DNA from: Portunus trituberculatus
Taxonomy: Eukaryota; Arthropoda; Malacostraca; Decapoda; Portunidae
NCBI RefSeq assembly: GCF_017591435.1
Contig: NC_059255.1
Coordinates: 1,178,283 to 1,242,282 of the forward strand
Reading direction: 5' to 3'
Length of the DNA stretch: 64,000 bases
Shown here: positions 11,262 through 21,356 of the stretch, piece by piece
How positions within the stretch are numbered: position 1 is the first letter of the stretch
Layout: every line of letters begins with the position of its first letter
Made by a program: the position numbers and the translations under genes
Notes under the pieces: generated by a model
The model's input: only the letters and a program-made list of their open reading frames with translations
Told to the model about the DNA's origin: nothing
The model's database searches: none

Positions 11262-11961
11262 TCAGCTGACTAGTATCCATTCACCTGTAGCATCCTCCTC
11301 ACAGTCTGCCACAGGTGTCTTGCTCTCTGAAGCAGGGGTAGCAGGGACCATCCCTGAGAGGCTCCGGGGCTGTCGTGTGGCTCCCTTGACTGGCTTGACG
11401 GGGGTATCCATCCTCGGTGTGGGTGTAGCACCAGTTGCACATTCTCCTTGGCCCTGTTGAGCACTGCTGGCTAGGGATGGGGTTGGGGCCACAGTGGAGG
11501 TCTCACTGCATACTGTGTGCTGCTGGTTCTTGAAGACAGCAAACTCGGTACTAAGACCACAGACTGTTGCAGTCAGATTATCCACTCTGGCGGCTAGTGC
11601 ACTCACCACTGCCATTAGCTGCTGGGTAGCGTCAGTGCCAGGCAGTTCCTGAGTAATGTCTGCTTGGGACACTGTGTTTAGAGGCACAGGGGGCACTATA
11701 GCAGTGCGCTGCGGCAAAGGTGGGAACACGGCAGGTGTGGTTGAAGTGCCAGCGGCGAGGAGGGATTTTGGTGCCCTCCTTGATCTTATCCAGGCACTGT
11801 GCTGACTTATGGGGGCCAGCACAGTACCTGCAGCTAGGGGCAGACTGGCAGCGCCTCTCCTTGTGTCCCCAGCGACTACAGTGGCGGCACAGGTCAGGTT
11901 CAGGTGTATACCACTCCACACGCCGACGTCCAAGGCCCAGGAGATGCACCTCACTGGGCAC
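11262..11961 (-). pseudogene. I-like LINE ORF1 (gag-like, zinc knuckles)
   Basis: On the minus strand the N-terminal part carries two or more Cys/His knuckles, CRHCSRWGHKERRC at about 11895-11855 and CRYCAGPHKSAQC at about 11835-11795. A frameshift near 11790-11650 leads to a Pro/Thr/Ala-rich segment, a short predicted helix (QLMAVVSALAARVDNLTA, ~11620) and an end at GEWILVS before the TGA at 11262-11264. Such proteins bind LINE RNA. It is truncated at the 5' side by the junction at 11965. Confidence 0.7.
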
Positions 11962-11999
11962 CTAAAGTAGACTGAAAAAGTGCTAGTGTGACATCGCCT

Positions 12000-12246
12000 T
12001 TAGTGTTTTTGTCAAGCAAATCACCTTCCATATTCATGTTTTCTTAAAGGTTTTATTTCTTTGGATTTATGGGTAGAAAAGGTTATGGAAAATCGAGAAA
12101 AGTAAAGGTAAATGGAGTTTGAGTTGTAAAATTAAATGTTTTTTCTTTATCGATTCATTTACTTTATCTTATTTGCCTATGCATTTATTTTTGGTTCAAT
12201 TTTTCATGTATAGCTTGTACATGATCATCGTGTTGTTTTTATTTTG
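12000..12246. other. AT-rich spacer
   Basis: Low-complexity AT-rich DNA between the PIF/Harbinger terminus and the (CTA)n tract. I see no gene, repeat unit or RNA motif in it. Confidence 0.5.
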
Positions 12247-12327
12247 CTACCTACTACTACTACTACTACTACTACTACTATTACTACTACTACTATTACT
12301 ACTATTACTACTACTACTACTACTACT
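12247..12327. repeat. (CTA)n microsatellite, left flank of the MULE element
   Basis: About 27 CTA/ATT trinucleotides end at the first G of the MULE terminus at 12328. The same trinucleotide resumes at 20599 beyond the other terminus, so the transposon sits inside one (CTA)n tract. Confidence 0.85.
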
Positions 12328-12828
12328 GGGAGGGGGAAAGTGGTACGTGTCAACTAGTTCGTGGGAAACAGGTACGTGAAAATAGGTTCGAAACACTGCA
12401 AACTTATTTCCCATGAACCTATTTCCCAATTTGAACATCGGCTTAGAAATAGGATAGTGTGTAATATCATGAAGCATAGTTGGTAACACATACTTGGTAA
12501 TAAGTTTGTTTCAAAATTGTTAACAGGTAGACTTCAGGAATATCGAAAAAAGTTTATTTCTATATTTGATCAAGGACTTTATTTCAATAAAATTCCTCTG
12601 AGTACATATTACTGTACAATTTCTGTTCTGCAAATGGGGCAATGTTTACAAGTAGAGCTATTTATAATTGTGACACATCTAAGGCAGACAGTTGTGTAAC
12701 CGCAGGGAAACAGGCAGATTGGCTCTTTCTTATTCACAGAGGCACTGTAGCAGACCACACAGTCAGCTTTGTCACTAGTTGATTGCAGAGTTGATGGTCC
12801 TGGTTCCTTGTCATCTGACTGCTGCAGA

Positions 12829-12900
12829 TAGACAGATAGATAGATAGATATATAGATAGATGGATAGGTAGATAGATGGATAGATAGATAGACAGATAGT
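12829..12900. repeat. (GATA)n-type microsatellite in the last MULE intron
   Basis: Tandem GATA/GACA tetranucleotides fill most of the intron between donor 12921 and acceptor 12822. The polypyrimidine-like run leading to the CTGCAG acceptor is made of the microsatellite itself (CTAT/CTGT on the minus strand). Confidence 0.85.
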
Positions 12901-13618
12901 TATACAAGTGTAAAACATTACCTCAGTTCTGGCTTGGCGAGATGCTGCCATTCGTGTTCTTGGTGGTGTATAGGGGGCTGCTGCTTCACGTGGGCGGCTA
13001 CGCCTGGAATGGTGAATGGGGGAATGGTAGACAGTCTCTGGCTCCTCTTCAAGTAAAGGTTCAGGTTCAGGATGAGGCTGTACATCGTCAGTCTCTTCAG
13101 CCTCAGTCTCATTCCCAACCTGTACAACTTGCTGCTGCCTTTCTTCGTCGGTTCTGAGGATCCTCTTCTTCATGCCGAGGTAACGCGTGTGCTTTATGAA
13201 AGCCTCAACAGTTCCACCAGCAAGCAACTCTCTGTTAGCTTTCTCGATCCTCTGCTGTGCCATTGTTTTCCCCTGCTGCCGTGTGACAGATACACCATTT
13301 GCAATTCTGACTACATCCAGCTCGAATCGCAGAGCTTTTCTCTTGATGTACTCAATGAAGGTCCAAAACCTTGTCTTGGGCTTCAAATCCTTTGACATAA
13401 CAGCATGATATGACTCGCATGAATTATTTGTTCTGTGCACTTGTCCCCACACAGACAACCTGTCCACGCCAATCCGTCTCAACCAAAAGTTGTTGTAATA
13501 CTCTACAAGGCTGTCCACAGCAGCTTGTTGTTTGGGAATTTGTGGTTTAGAGTTTGAAAAACTGCAGACCCTCCTCAATCTTGTCTACTGGCAAAAGAGG
13601 AAGAGAAAAACACCCTCT

Positions 13619-13802
13619 TGTGAGTATGTAATGTAATATATCATATGTATTCCCTGTACCTCTGATTATCGTACGCCTGGCAACCCTACGTAAGCCTCAA
13701 TCTTGCTGGCGTCTCCAAGGCAGGCAGGCGTACGGGGGTCCTTCCAAGGCTTTCTCTGTGTTCCTCTGCTTGAATACACATACTCCAGTTAGTACGTGTT
13801 TC
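13619..13802 (+). repeat. Left LTR of the Gypsy element
   Basis: 184 bp, nearly identical to 18850-19033. The sequence just after it (TTGGAAGTTCAGAGG) is where the primer-binding site should be; a TGG start is present, but I cannot name the tRNA. Confidence 0.85.
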
Positions 13803-13803
13803 C

Positions 13804-16800
13804 TTGGAAGTTCAGAGGACTCTTGAACACACTCTCGGGATCGCTCCTGACACACTGTTAGCCGTGGATGAAGTCCTCGATGTGTTGCAATCCCATTTCA
13901 AGAGTCAACGTAACGAGGCTCTCCGCCGCCGTGAACTCCTGTGCTGCAAACAGGCAGTGGGTGAGTCTTTTTCTGATTTCTATGTCCGCCTGAAAAACCT
14001 TGCTGAAGAGGTCGACCTTTGCTCCGGTGATCCAGTGACTTGTGCTGAGACCCAGCTGAAGATGGTTTTGCTCATGGGCATCAGAGAGGAGGAGCTCATT
14101 CAACGCCTCATCTCTATGGACTCAGGTGCCCCTCTCCAGGACCTGGTCACCTGCTGCCGCTCGTATGAGGCCGCCCGGAACACAGCATCCGCCATCCAGT
14201 CGTCTCCAAGTCAGCTGTTCTCCGTCTCTGCCTACAGACGGGGAAAGCGACGTGACAAGGCCGCCGCCTCACTTCAGCGACCGCCTTCAGAACAGCGAGG
14301 AAAGCCTGCAGCCGTTGACGTGTCCCAACCCTGCCAGTGTTGCTCCCGCCGGCACTCATATGGTCAGTGCCCTGCTGTCGACAGCACCTGTGGCAACTGC
14401 GGCCGCAAGGGCCATTGGGCAAAGACTGCCAGGTGCCCTGCCAAAGACACCCAATGTCGTGCCTGTAAAAAGACTGGGCATTACGACAAGTGCTGCAGGT
14501 TAACAAATGCGACTCACAGCCAGAACAGCTCTCACGCTACGTCACAGAAGAAGAGCTCCTGCCGCAGTGTGACTCGCAGCCCAGCGTCTGAGGCCATGAC
14601 TCCTAAACCTGTGTGTATTCACCTGACGCATGGAGGATCCACTTCCCACCTCCAAATGCTGCCAGATACAGGCGCGGACGTCACAGTCATTGGCCAGCGA
14701 CACCTCAGCATTCTTCAAATCCCCAGGGACAGCCTACAGCCTCTACCTCCCGTGCACACGCTGACGGCGGACGGTTCAGAGATGGCACCTGCCCTGGGAT
14801 GTTTTCAAGCTACCTTACGGCTCGGGCAAAGGTCTTGCATCGCCCAGATCCAAGTTCACGATGGCGTCCAGACCCCACTCCTCTCCTATGGCCACTGCCA
14901 GGAACTGGCCATCATCTCCCCGGAGTTCCCGAAGCCGATTCTCAAGGTCAAGCATGTTAACCGGTGCAGCGAGCGGCCCCTCCCTGACATCACGTCTCCA
15001 TATGCTGCAAAGGAATACTTCCTTCGTGAGTTTTCAGACGTACTTCTCTCCAAGGAGGATCTGAGGAAGGCTCCCCTGAAGCCCATGGTCGCACAGCCCA
15101 TGCAGATCCACCTGAAGGAGGGCGCTACACCGTTCGCCATTCACACACCACGACAAATCCCCTTCGCATTCCAGCAGCAAGTCAAGGATGAGCTGGACTC
15201 CATGGTGCGTCAAGGGATAATTGAGCCTGCAGGCGATGAGCCGTCTGCCTGGTGTCACCCCTTGGTCGTCGTGGCTAAAGACAAGGGAGTTCGCATCACG
15301 GTGGACCTCACAAAGCTCAATAGCCAGGTTTCTCGCCCAGCTCACCCAGCACCAACACCTTACGCCGCTGTCCGCACAGTCACTCCGTCATCCCGCTTCT
15401 TCATGACAGCATATGCTCTGTCTGGGTACTGGCAGTTGGTGCTTGACGAGAAGGATCGCCACCTCACAACTTTCATCACCCCGGTTTAGGCATTGCCGAG
15501 GCCCCATGGGCTTCACAGCTACTGGTGACGCCTACTGCCACCGCGGCGACTTGGCACTCCAAGGGTTGGAGAATTGTGTCAAGGTGGTGGACGACATTCT
15601 TCTCTTTGATGATGACTTCCCCACACACTTGCAGAGGATTCATCAGATGCTCAGCAGATGCAGAGAGCACGGGATCACCCTCAACAAGGACAAGTTTTCA
15701 GTTGCCGAGCCTCAGGTCCGATTCTGTGGCTACAACCTGTCCCCCTCTGGCATCTCTGCAGGCGAAGACCGCGTCAGTGCAATCCGGGACTTTCCTACGC
15801 CCGCGAACTTGACTGACCTCCGCTCCTTTATGGGCTTAGTGAACCAGCTGTCAGAGTTCACCCCGGACATAGCAGCCGCAGCCCAGCTTCTTCGCCTCTC
15901 TTGAGCCCTAAACGGACGTTCACTTGGACAGCGGACCATGATGAAGCCTTCAACCATGTCAAGACGGTGCTTCTCCAGCCGCCTGTTCTGGCCCACTTTG
16001 ATCCAGCGCTACCAGTCGTCCTCCAGACGGATGCCTCCCGCCTTCATGGGATTGGGTACGCTCTCCTACAAGATCACGGCCAAGGATGCACACGACTAGT
16101 TCAATGTGGCTCACGCTTCCTCACTGACGCTGAGACGCGCTACGCCACCATTGAGCTCGAGCTGCTTGCCGTTGTATGGGCCATGTCCAAGTGTCGGCTC
16201 CACCTCATAGGCCTACAGCACTTCACGCTGATGACGGACCATCGGCCACTGGTCCCGATCCTGAATGCCTACACTTTGGACGCGATCGAGAATCCCCGTC
16301 TCCAGCGTCTGAAGGAGAAAATCTCGCCCTACCTCTTCACAGCCGTATGGCGCGCCGGGAAGTTGCTACGCATCCCAGATGCTCTGTCGAGAGCCCCAGT
16401 CAGCCACCCCACTCCTGAGGACGAGATGGCGTGCACTGCTGCCACTGCCCACCTGCGGTGTGTCGTAGCTGCCAACGCTGAAGGCTCTGACCAAAACACA
16501 CCACACCATGACGCCGATCGGACGCTCCAGGAGTTCAGAGCAGCAGCGAGGGCAGACCCGTCATATGCCCAACTCACCGCCTGCGTGACATCTAGCTTCC
16601 CGTCCAACCGGTACGAGCTCCACAGTTCTCTACTTCCCTACTGGAAGCTCCGCGATCACCTCTACGCAGATGGGGAGCTTGTCCTCTATGGCCAGAGGAT
16701 CGTTGTTCCTGTAGCTCTCCGCCGCCGCACCCTTGCTTGTCTCCACGACAGCCACCGCGGTGTGGAAGCCACCCGCCATCGGGCGAGGCAGACTGTTTTC

Positions 16801-16890
16801 TGGCCTGGCATTGACTCTGACATTGCCAATACTGTTCGTGCCTGTGAACCATGTCAAGTCCTCCAGCCGAGCCAACAACAGGAACCCCTG
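13804..16890 (+). pseudogene. Gypsy gag-pol, 5' part: nucleocapsid, protease, RT, RNase H, integrase zinc domain
   Basis: The open frame 13804-15489 starts almost at the LTR, so the N-terminal half of gag is missing. It contains zinc knuckles (CGNCGRKGHWAKTARC, CRACKKTGHYDKCC), the aspartic protease site LPDTGADVTVIG (~14660) and the start of RT (PLVVVAKDKGVRITVDLTKLN, ~15260; ALSGYWQL, ~15415). A small indel at 15482-15500 shifts frame; VVDDILLFDDD at ~15585 is the RT catalytic site. A second shift near 15900 leads to RNase H (QTDASRLHGIGYAL, ~16025; TIELELLAVVWAM, ~16150; TDHRPL, ~16238) and the integrase HHCC domain (CLHDSHRGVEATRHRA...CEPCQ). The frame runs into the insertion at 16891. 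Confidence 0.85.
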
Positions 16891-17912
16891 GGGTGCGTTT
16901 GAGAGAGGCGTCCGGAGGGCTCCGGGCGGTTCGGAGGGCTCCAAATGACGTCATCGTTGCCGCCCGGCGCCATTTTTTCTGACTGTCCGGAGGGTCTCGA
17001 CCGCCCAAGACTCAGAGGTGGGTCTGCTTGGGCGGCGGTGACGTCATCACAACAAACATGGCAGCCCAAACAGACTACTACAAGTGCCCTAAATGCTAGT
17101 TTTGGTCAGAGGATATCAATATCGTCGTGAACCATGCCCAAACATGCAATGGTAAGTAATTACATGGTATCACTAGTAAGATTAATGCTGAAAACAGTCA
17201 TAAGACGCTGACAGTACATTGAAATAGCAACATGTTCTTGGAGTGGTGTTTCTGCATCATTGTGAAGACTCCAAAGACGTTCGTTTTACACCAAATATTG
17301 TAAGCTATAGGCTTAGTCATATTGTAAGTTAACAAAATACAGTATTAAAATTGTGCATGAATGATTAAATGTCATTCCATAGGTATTTCTTGCCACAATT
17401 GATTGCCATACTTAATAACATGTACTTAAGCATTTCGGTAAATTTTTATTTTACTGGCGGTTTGACATACGGTATGGAATGCATCAATGCTTAATTTTTT
17501 ATGTCCACAACACCTCAAAACTTTCCCGTTCCATTCTGAAGTGGAACTTGAATTCAACGTCACTGTATAGTGGAACTGTGTGCTCGACATACTGTTCCAC
17601 CCTAGTTGGCTGACGTTTCCCCTGTGGCTGATCCATTTCCTCATTGGCAAGAAACGCTGCAACCTCTAGGAGTGGATCATCAGCAACAAGCTCTTGTGTA
17701 AGGACACCTAGTACATATAAATCTTCGTCAAGTGGGACTGCTGCGTGGGCCATGGTGATACACAGTGGAGACGACTCCGTTTACATGGCAACAGAGAGGT
17801 TTTGTTTACATTTTGCTGGGAGCCGCCCAAAAGCGTTTGATAGCAAGCTGGGAACGGCTGTGCCCCTGTCTGACTGTCCGGGCCGTCCGGAACCCTGCTA
17901 TCAAACGCACCC
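16891..17912 (-). mobile_element. Small PIF/Harbinger element inserted in the Gypsy integrase
   Basis: The termini are inverted repeats with GGGTGCGTTTGA identical at both ends and partial matching after that (GGAGGG/CCGGACGG subterminal motifs). A CTG trinucleotide flanks each side (16888-16890 and 17913-17915), matching the 3-bp duplications (CWG or TWA) known for Harbinger elements. The interrupted integrase frame is continuous across the element if it and one CTG are left out. At 1,022 bp, with one transposase-like exon, it is non-autonomous. Confidence 0.75.
17499..17753 (-). pseudogene. Harbinger transposase N-terminal fragment
   Basis: An 84-residue frame on the minus strand starts with MAHAAVPLDEDLY at 17753 and ends FRMERESFEVLWT. 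A segment with a (F/H)FRM-x-RE-x-FE(V/E)L motif is typical of the helical N-terminal region of HARBI1-like transposases. The DDE nuclease core that should follow is absent, so the element must be an internal deletion derivative. The assignment also relies on the CTG duplication and terminal repeats. Confidence 0.6.
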
Positions 17913-17915
17913 CTG

Positions 17916-18836
17916 ATGTGCGACGACAACCCATCCAGGCCCTTTGAGTCCGTCTCCGCAGACTTCTTCACAGTCGCTGGCAAGTCCTTTCTTGTCATTG
18001 CGGATAGACTCTCGGGATGGCCTGTGGTCGTCCCATGTGGTGCGGACACCACAGCCACACGCACCATCCAGATGTTCTGCCGCTATTTCCGGGAAATGGG
18101 TGTTCCCCTCCGTCTCCGCACTGATGGCGGGCCCCAGTTTGCCACTGCAGACTTCCAGAACTTCATGGAGCGCTGGGGTGTTCACCACATAGTGACTTCG
18201 CCACACTATCCCCAGTCTAATTGCCATGCTGAGGCGGCTGTCAAGTCGGTGAAGCATCTCATCTTGACGACAGCCCCCTCCGGCAACATTGATACGGAGG
18301 AGTTTGCCAGAGGTCTCCTGGAGCTGCGTAACTCTCCCAACTATACAGGATGGTCCCCTTCGCAACACCTCTATGGCCACCCTCTTCGGTCCTGCGTCCC
18401 TGCCCACCCAGAGTCCTTCTCCGCGGACTGGCAGACCAAGACGGAGGAATGCGACCGCCGCGCTGCCGCCCGAGCTGCACAGGTACAGGCTCACTATGAC
18501 CAGCACGCCAGGCCCCTCCCCAAGCTGTGCATTGGTGCCACAGTCCGCATCCAGGACCCTGTGTCTCTCCGCTGGGATAAGGTCGGTGTGGTCATGGGCT
18601 GCAGCAGGAACAGGGAATATGATGTTCGTCTCCCCAGCGGCCGTGTCTGGCGACGCAACCGCCGTCTCCTACGCCCAGTGCCGCCCCAGGGTGATGATCC
18701 TCCCCACCATATATCCCTGTGGTCCCTTGGTCAGACGAGAAAAGTCCGTCTGCTTTACTTGCTCCCCCAGTTGCCCCATGTCGTTCCCAGCGGCTCATGG
18801 AAAAGAGTTCCGCTCGAGACAGTGCTACGAGCGTGA
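17916..18836 (+). pseudogene. Gypsy integrase core and C-terminal chromodomain-like region
   Basis: A frame of about 306 residues continues the integrase after the inserted element. The catalytic triad is visible: D in SVSADFF (~17960), D in LRTDGGPQF (~18120) and E in CHAEAAVKSVK (~18230). The GATVRIQDP...DKVGVVMG segment (~18535-18600) is the SH3-like C-terminal fold. The integrase would insert the cDNA into the genome. It runs up to the polypurine tract. The stretch is open, but it is separated from its N-terminal zinc domain. Confidence 0.85.
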
Positions 18837-18849
18837 GGGGGGAGGGAGG
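18833..18849 (+). other. Polypurine tract of the Gypsy element
   Basis: GTGAGGGGGGAGGGAGG lies directly before the right LTR, the expected place and composition for the plus-strand primer. Confidence 0.75.
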
Positions 18850-19033
18850 TGTGGGTATGTAATGTAATATATCATATGTATTCCCTGTACCTCTGATTAT
18901 CGTACGCCTGGCAACCCTACGTAAGCCTCAGTCTTGCTGGCGTCTCCAAGGCAGGCAGGCGTACGGGGGTCCTTCCAAGGCTTTCTCTGTGTTCCTCTGC
19001 TTGAATACACATACTCCAGTTAGTACGTGTTTC
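18850..19033 (+). repeat. Right LTR of the Gypsy element
   Basis: 184 bp, direct copy of 13619-13802 with about two differences (G/A at the fifth base, A/G in CCTCARTCTTG). Confidence 0.85.
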
Positions 19034-20598
19034 TATGAAGAACCTTCACCTTCGTGGCTGTACTGTCCCGACAGCTACCCAACACCACACCTCTTGCCCA
19101 AAGCTTAAAGACAGCCAGGTTTGTTAAATTCCCCCTGCAGATCCTTCTTCTGGATGGTTCGGAAGACTGCTTTGGTTGTGGTGAAACCAACAGCCAAGCA
19201 GTCTTGCACTGGGAAAGACTGTACCTATAGCGTTGTGTATTGCTACTTCAAAATCGCTGTGTACAATAGTTGGATCCAGTCCAGGTAATTGAGACTTAAT
19301 CCTATCAAGAACTGCAGTATACAGCTACCCTTGCCTGCTTGTCATAAGGACATGGAATATAGGCAGAAAATTGTCTTCAAAGTGTCTGAAAATGGTCAGG
19401 TGCTGCTCAAAAATTGCTGGTACAACAGAAAATGTAGCATCCTTGGCCATCTCTTTCACGTGCATGACAATGTCCTCTATACCATCCTCATACATTATCA
19501 AGGCAAAGTTATCGTTGTAGGTAGCCACATCTTTATAGAAAGACTGGAACATAGTATTTGATGCCAAGAAGTCTGCTGCCTCCAAGGGGCTGGGTGGAGC
19601 AGGAGGAAGGTATTTGTTTAGTTCATTTAGCAGTGTGCGCCTCACGCTTTCAAATGACACAGAAGTTGCTGCAGAGGCTGGAGCCCTGGCACATCGTTCA
19701 TCATACACATGCCTGTGAATTGATCTTGATGAAATTTTGAGTGTAATCTTATTTGTCTACACAATATATACAATGTTTATAGAGCAATTACCATCACCAT
19801 AGTAATTTGCATTTGTTACTTACCTAACTATAGTGCATATCAAGGTACTTGCCTGGCATTCTGTGTTGGATCATTCTTAATTGAGTCTTTCATAAACGAT
19901 TTTAGCTCCATCTGCTCAATGTAACTTGCCTGGGAGTCATGGTTGTGGTCTTTGGTCACCATCATAGTGCTGTTCTCCAGGTTGATGTGGCCACGCCCAT
20001 GGCACCCACTTTTGAACAAATGACACCGCACATGAAGCTTCTCATTGTACTGCCGATCCTTGACATAGCCTTGGTCATCAAAAACGTACACCGTGGAACC
20101 ATGCCTCTGTCCCTCGATTTTTCTGACCTGCCTTGCCTCGCGGTGACTTTCTTCACTCATTGTCACTGCTTAAATAGACAAGGGCCGGGTGATTATGTTG
20201 AATAATAAGACACAAACAAGAGACAGGAATAGCGTAAATGTTTCATCACAGTTTACCAAAGTTGCACTTAACACTACACCACAGTGCCTGAAGTCAGAGA
20301 TGTCTGAGTAGCACCGGGCCGCACCACTATCACGTACATACCTGCGGGTGGAGGACCGCCACTGTGGATAATTTTGAACTTAAGCTCTTTTCGAACCTAG
20401 TTACAACTATTTTTTTAACATAATCCTATCTAGCTCTTTTCGAACCAAGTTACAGCTTGAACATTTCGAACTTTACTCTATCAAACAGTTTTTTTCACAT
20501 TTCGAACTAACTGGCGTTTACTTGGAAAGAAATTCGAACACATTCCTGTTTCAAACCCTGCACTATCTTATTGAATACGAACCTAATTCACCCTCCCC

Positions 20599-21268
20599 TA
20601 CTACTACTACTACTACTATTGCTACTATAACTAACATCACTATTGCTATGCTACTAAGAATAACAGCGCACCAAATAGCAGTAACTCCTCAAATTACAAA
20701 CATAATGGGGACCAAGAAACTGTTTGTAAGTCCATTTGTTCGAAAGTCCAAAGTTGGGTCCCCATTTTGTTTATCTTTTTTTTCAAGTATTTTAGTCTTG
20801 TTTACATGAAGGGGAGGGATCGTCAACATGAGACTCAGGCGTGTTAGGAGGAGGAGGCTGGTACTGATGTAGGGTTGATGATTCTGGTACATACTTCACT
20901 TTGAAGATCTTCAACTACCACTCCTGTGTATGTTGAAGTCTGACAGCGCCTTTCAAATTATTCTTTGGACTTCAATTACTTCAGAAATATGTTTGTATGT
21001 ACGGAATGTTCATAACTCGAATATTCACAAGTCGGGAGTTACTGTACTACTGCCACAACAACAATTATCATTACAAGAAAGGTTGATAAAATTAAACACA
21101 CCCATAGTCAACACATCATGTATTACCTAACACTAGACACAATAAAAACACCGCACCTTAACAATATCTACACCCTGCCCCGCCTTGCCTTGTCCATGTA
21201 TCACCCGTAACATCGTGGCGGAAACCAAGACACGGAAAATCTTGAAATATCCTTAGAGTGTAGCTTAT

Positions 21269-21272
<4 letters not shown>
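20599..21272. other. (CTA)n flank and unannotated AT-rich DNA
   Basis: 20599-20620 continues the (CTA)n tract interrupted by the MULE element. The remainder is AT-rich with no coding, RNA or repeat signal that I can support. Confidence 0.5.

Positions 21273-21354
<82 letters not shown>
21273..21354. repeat. (GA)n microsatellite
   Basis: About 41 uninterrupted GA dinucleotides. Confidence 0.9.

Positions 21355-21356
<2 letters not shown>

Larger units (their letters stand above)
7956..11965 (-). mobile_element. I-like LINE with RNase H, on the minus strand
   Basis: Reading right to left: gag-like ORF1 with zinc knuckles, a 36-bp tandem array, the linker before RT, reverse transcriptase, RNase H, a C-terminal Cys/His motif, and a 3' end with AATC repeats (ATTGATTGATTG on the plus strand at 7958-7970). 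The flanks AGACGG at the left and AGACTG at the right could be a short target duplication. RNase H plus a CCHC gag points to the I group of LINEs; the exact clade is inferred. A fragment of the same family lies at 49345-50275. Confidence 0.8.
7756..11999 (-). mobile_element. PIF/Harbinger left-end fragment split by an I-like LINE
   Basis: Read on the minus strand, the terminus at 11970-11999 (GTCACACTAGCACTTTTTC) continues, after the LINE at 7956-11965, at 7953-7760. There the sequence aligns with the first ~170 bp of H1 at 34740-34880, including the start of its transposase (MEATL...QRY). The A-run at 7927-7952 is an expanded version of a short T-run in H1. The fragment ends where the right-end fragment at 7755 begins. 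It is non-coding apart from the few N-terminal transposase codons. Confidence 0.6.
13619..19033 (+). mobile_element. Ty3/Gypsy LTR retrotransposon inserted in the MULE gene
   Basis: Two direct LTRs of 184 bp (13619-13802 and 18850-19033) differ at only about two positions that I can see, so the insertion is recent. Between them lie gag nucleocapsid, protease, RT, RNase H and integrase in Gypsy order. A purine tract precedes the right LTR. The LTRs start TGTGRGTATG but end GTTTC rather than CA, and I could not find a clear target duplication (CCTCT left, TATGA right). The integrase is split by a PIF/Harbinger element at 16891-17912. No envelope gene is present. Confidence 0.85.
12609..20160 (-). 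pseudogene. MULE transposase with N-terminal FLYWCH and C-terminal RING finger, interrupted
   Basis: Exon 1 (20160-19853) starts at ATG 20160 and holds a FLYWCH zinc finger: VYVFDDQGYVKD, then C-x4-C and HNH-type residues (VRCHLFKSGC...DHNHD). It ends in AG with a GC donor (GCAAGT). Exon 2 (19712-19034, continuing 13618-12922 beyond the Gypsy insertion) carries a MULE core, with IVHSDFEVA and GCWFHHNQ (~19240-19160) and, downstream, RTNNSCESYH (~13420). Exon 3 (12821-12609) joins in phase 0 and encodes a RING-type finger: CVVCYSA, CGYTTVCLRC, CPICRTEIVQ, stop TAA at 12609-12611, with AATAAA about 20 bases later. A stop near 19322 and a frameshift near 13535 plus the insertion make it inactive. 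The RING would suggest ubiquitin-ligase activity; that is inference. Confidence 0.75.
12328..20598 (-). mobile_element. MULE (Mutator-like) DNA transposon, split by a Gypsy element
   Basis: The two ends are imperfect inverted repeats: GGGAGGGGGAAAGTGGTACG at 12328 and GGGGAGGGTGAATTAGGTTCG-like (reverse complement) ending at 20598. Both subterminal regions share TTCGAA/GGTTCG motifs. CTACTACTAC borders both ends; this is either the ~9-bp duplication typical of Mutator elements or simply the host microsatellite. The single gene is on the minus strand. Removing the LTR retrotransposon at 13619-19033 leaves about 2.9 kb. The family call rests on the FLYWCH and MULE domains of the gene. Confidence 0.7.

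Noticed and set aside
10927..11269. Plus-strand repetitive open frames across the 36-bp array
   Set aside because: Because the unit is a multiple of three, several frames stay open. The LINE coding strand is minus and continuous with gag and RT segments.
13619..18849. Endogenous retrovirus with envelope
   Set aside because: The integrase frame runs to the polypurine tract and right LTR; there is no room or motif for an envelope gene.
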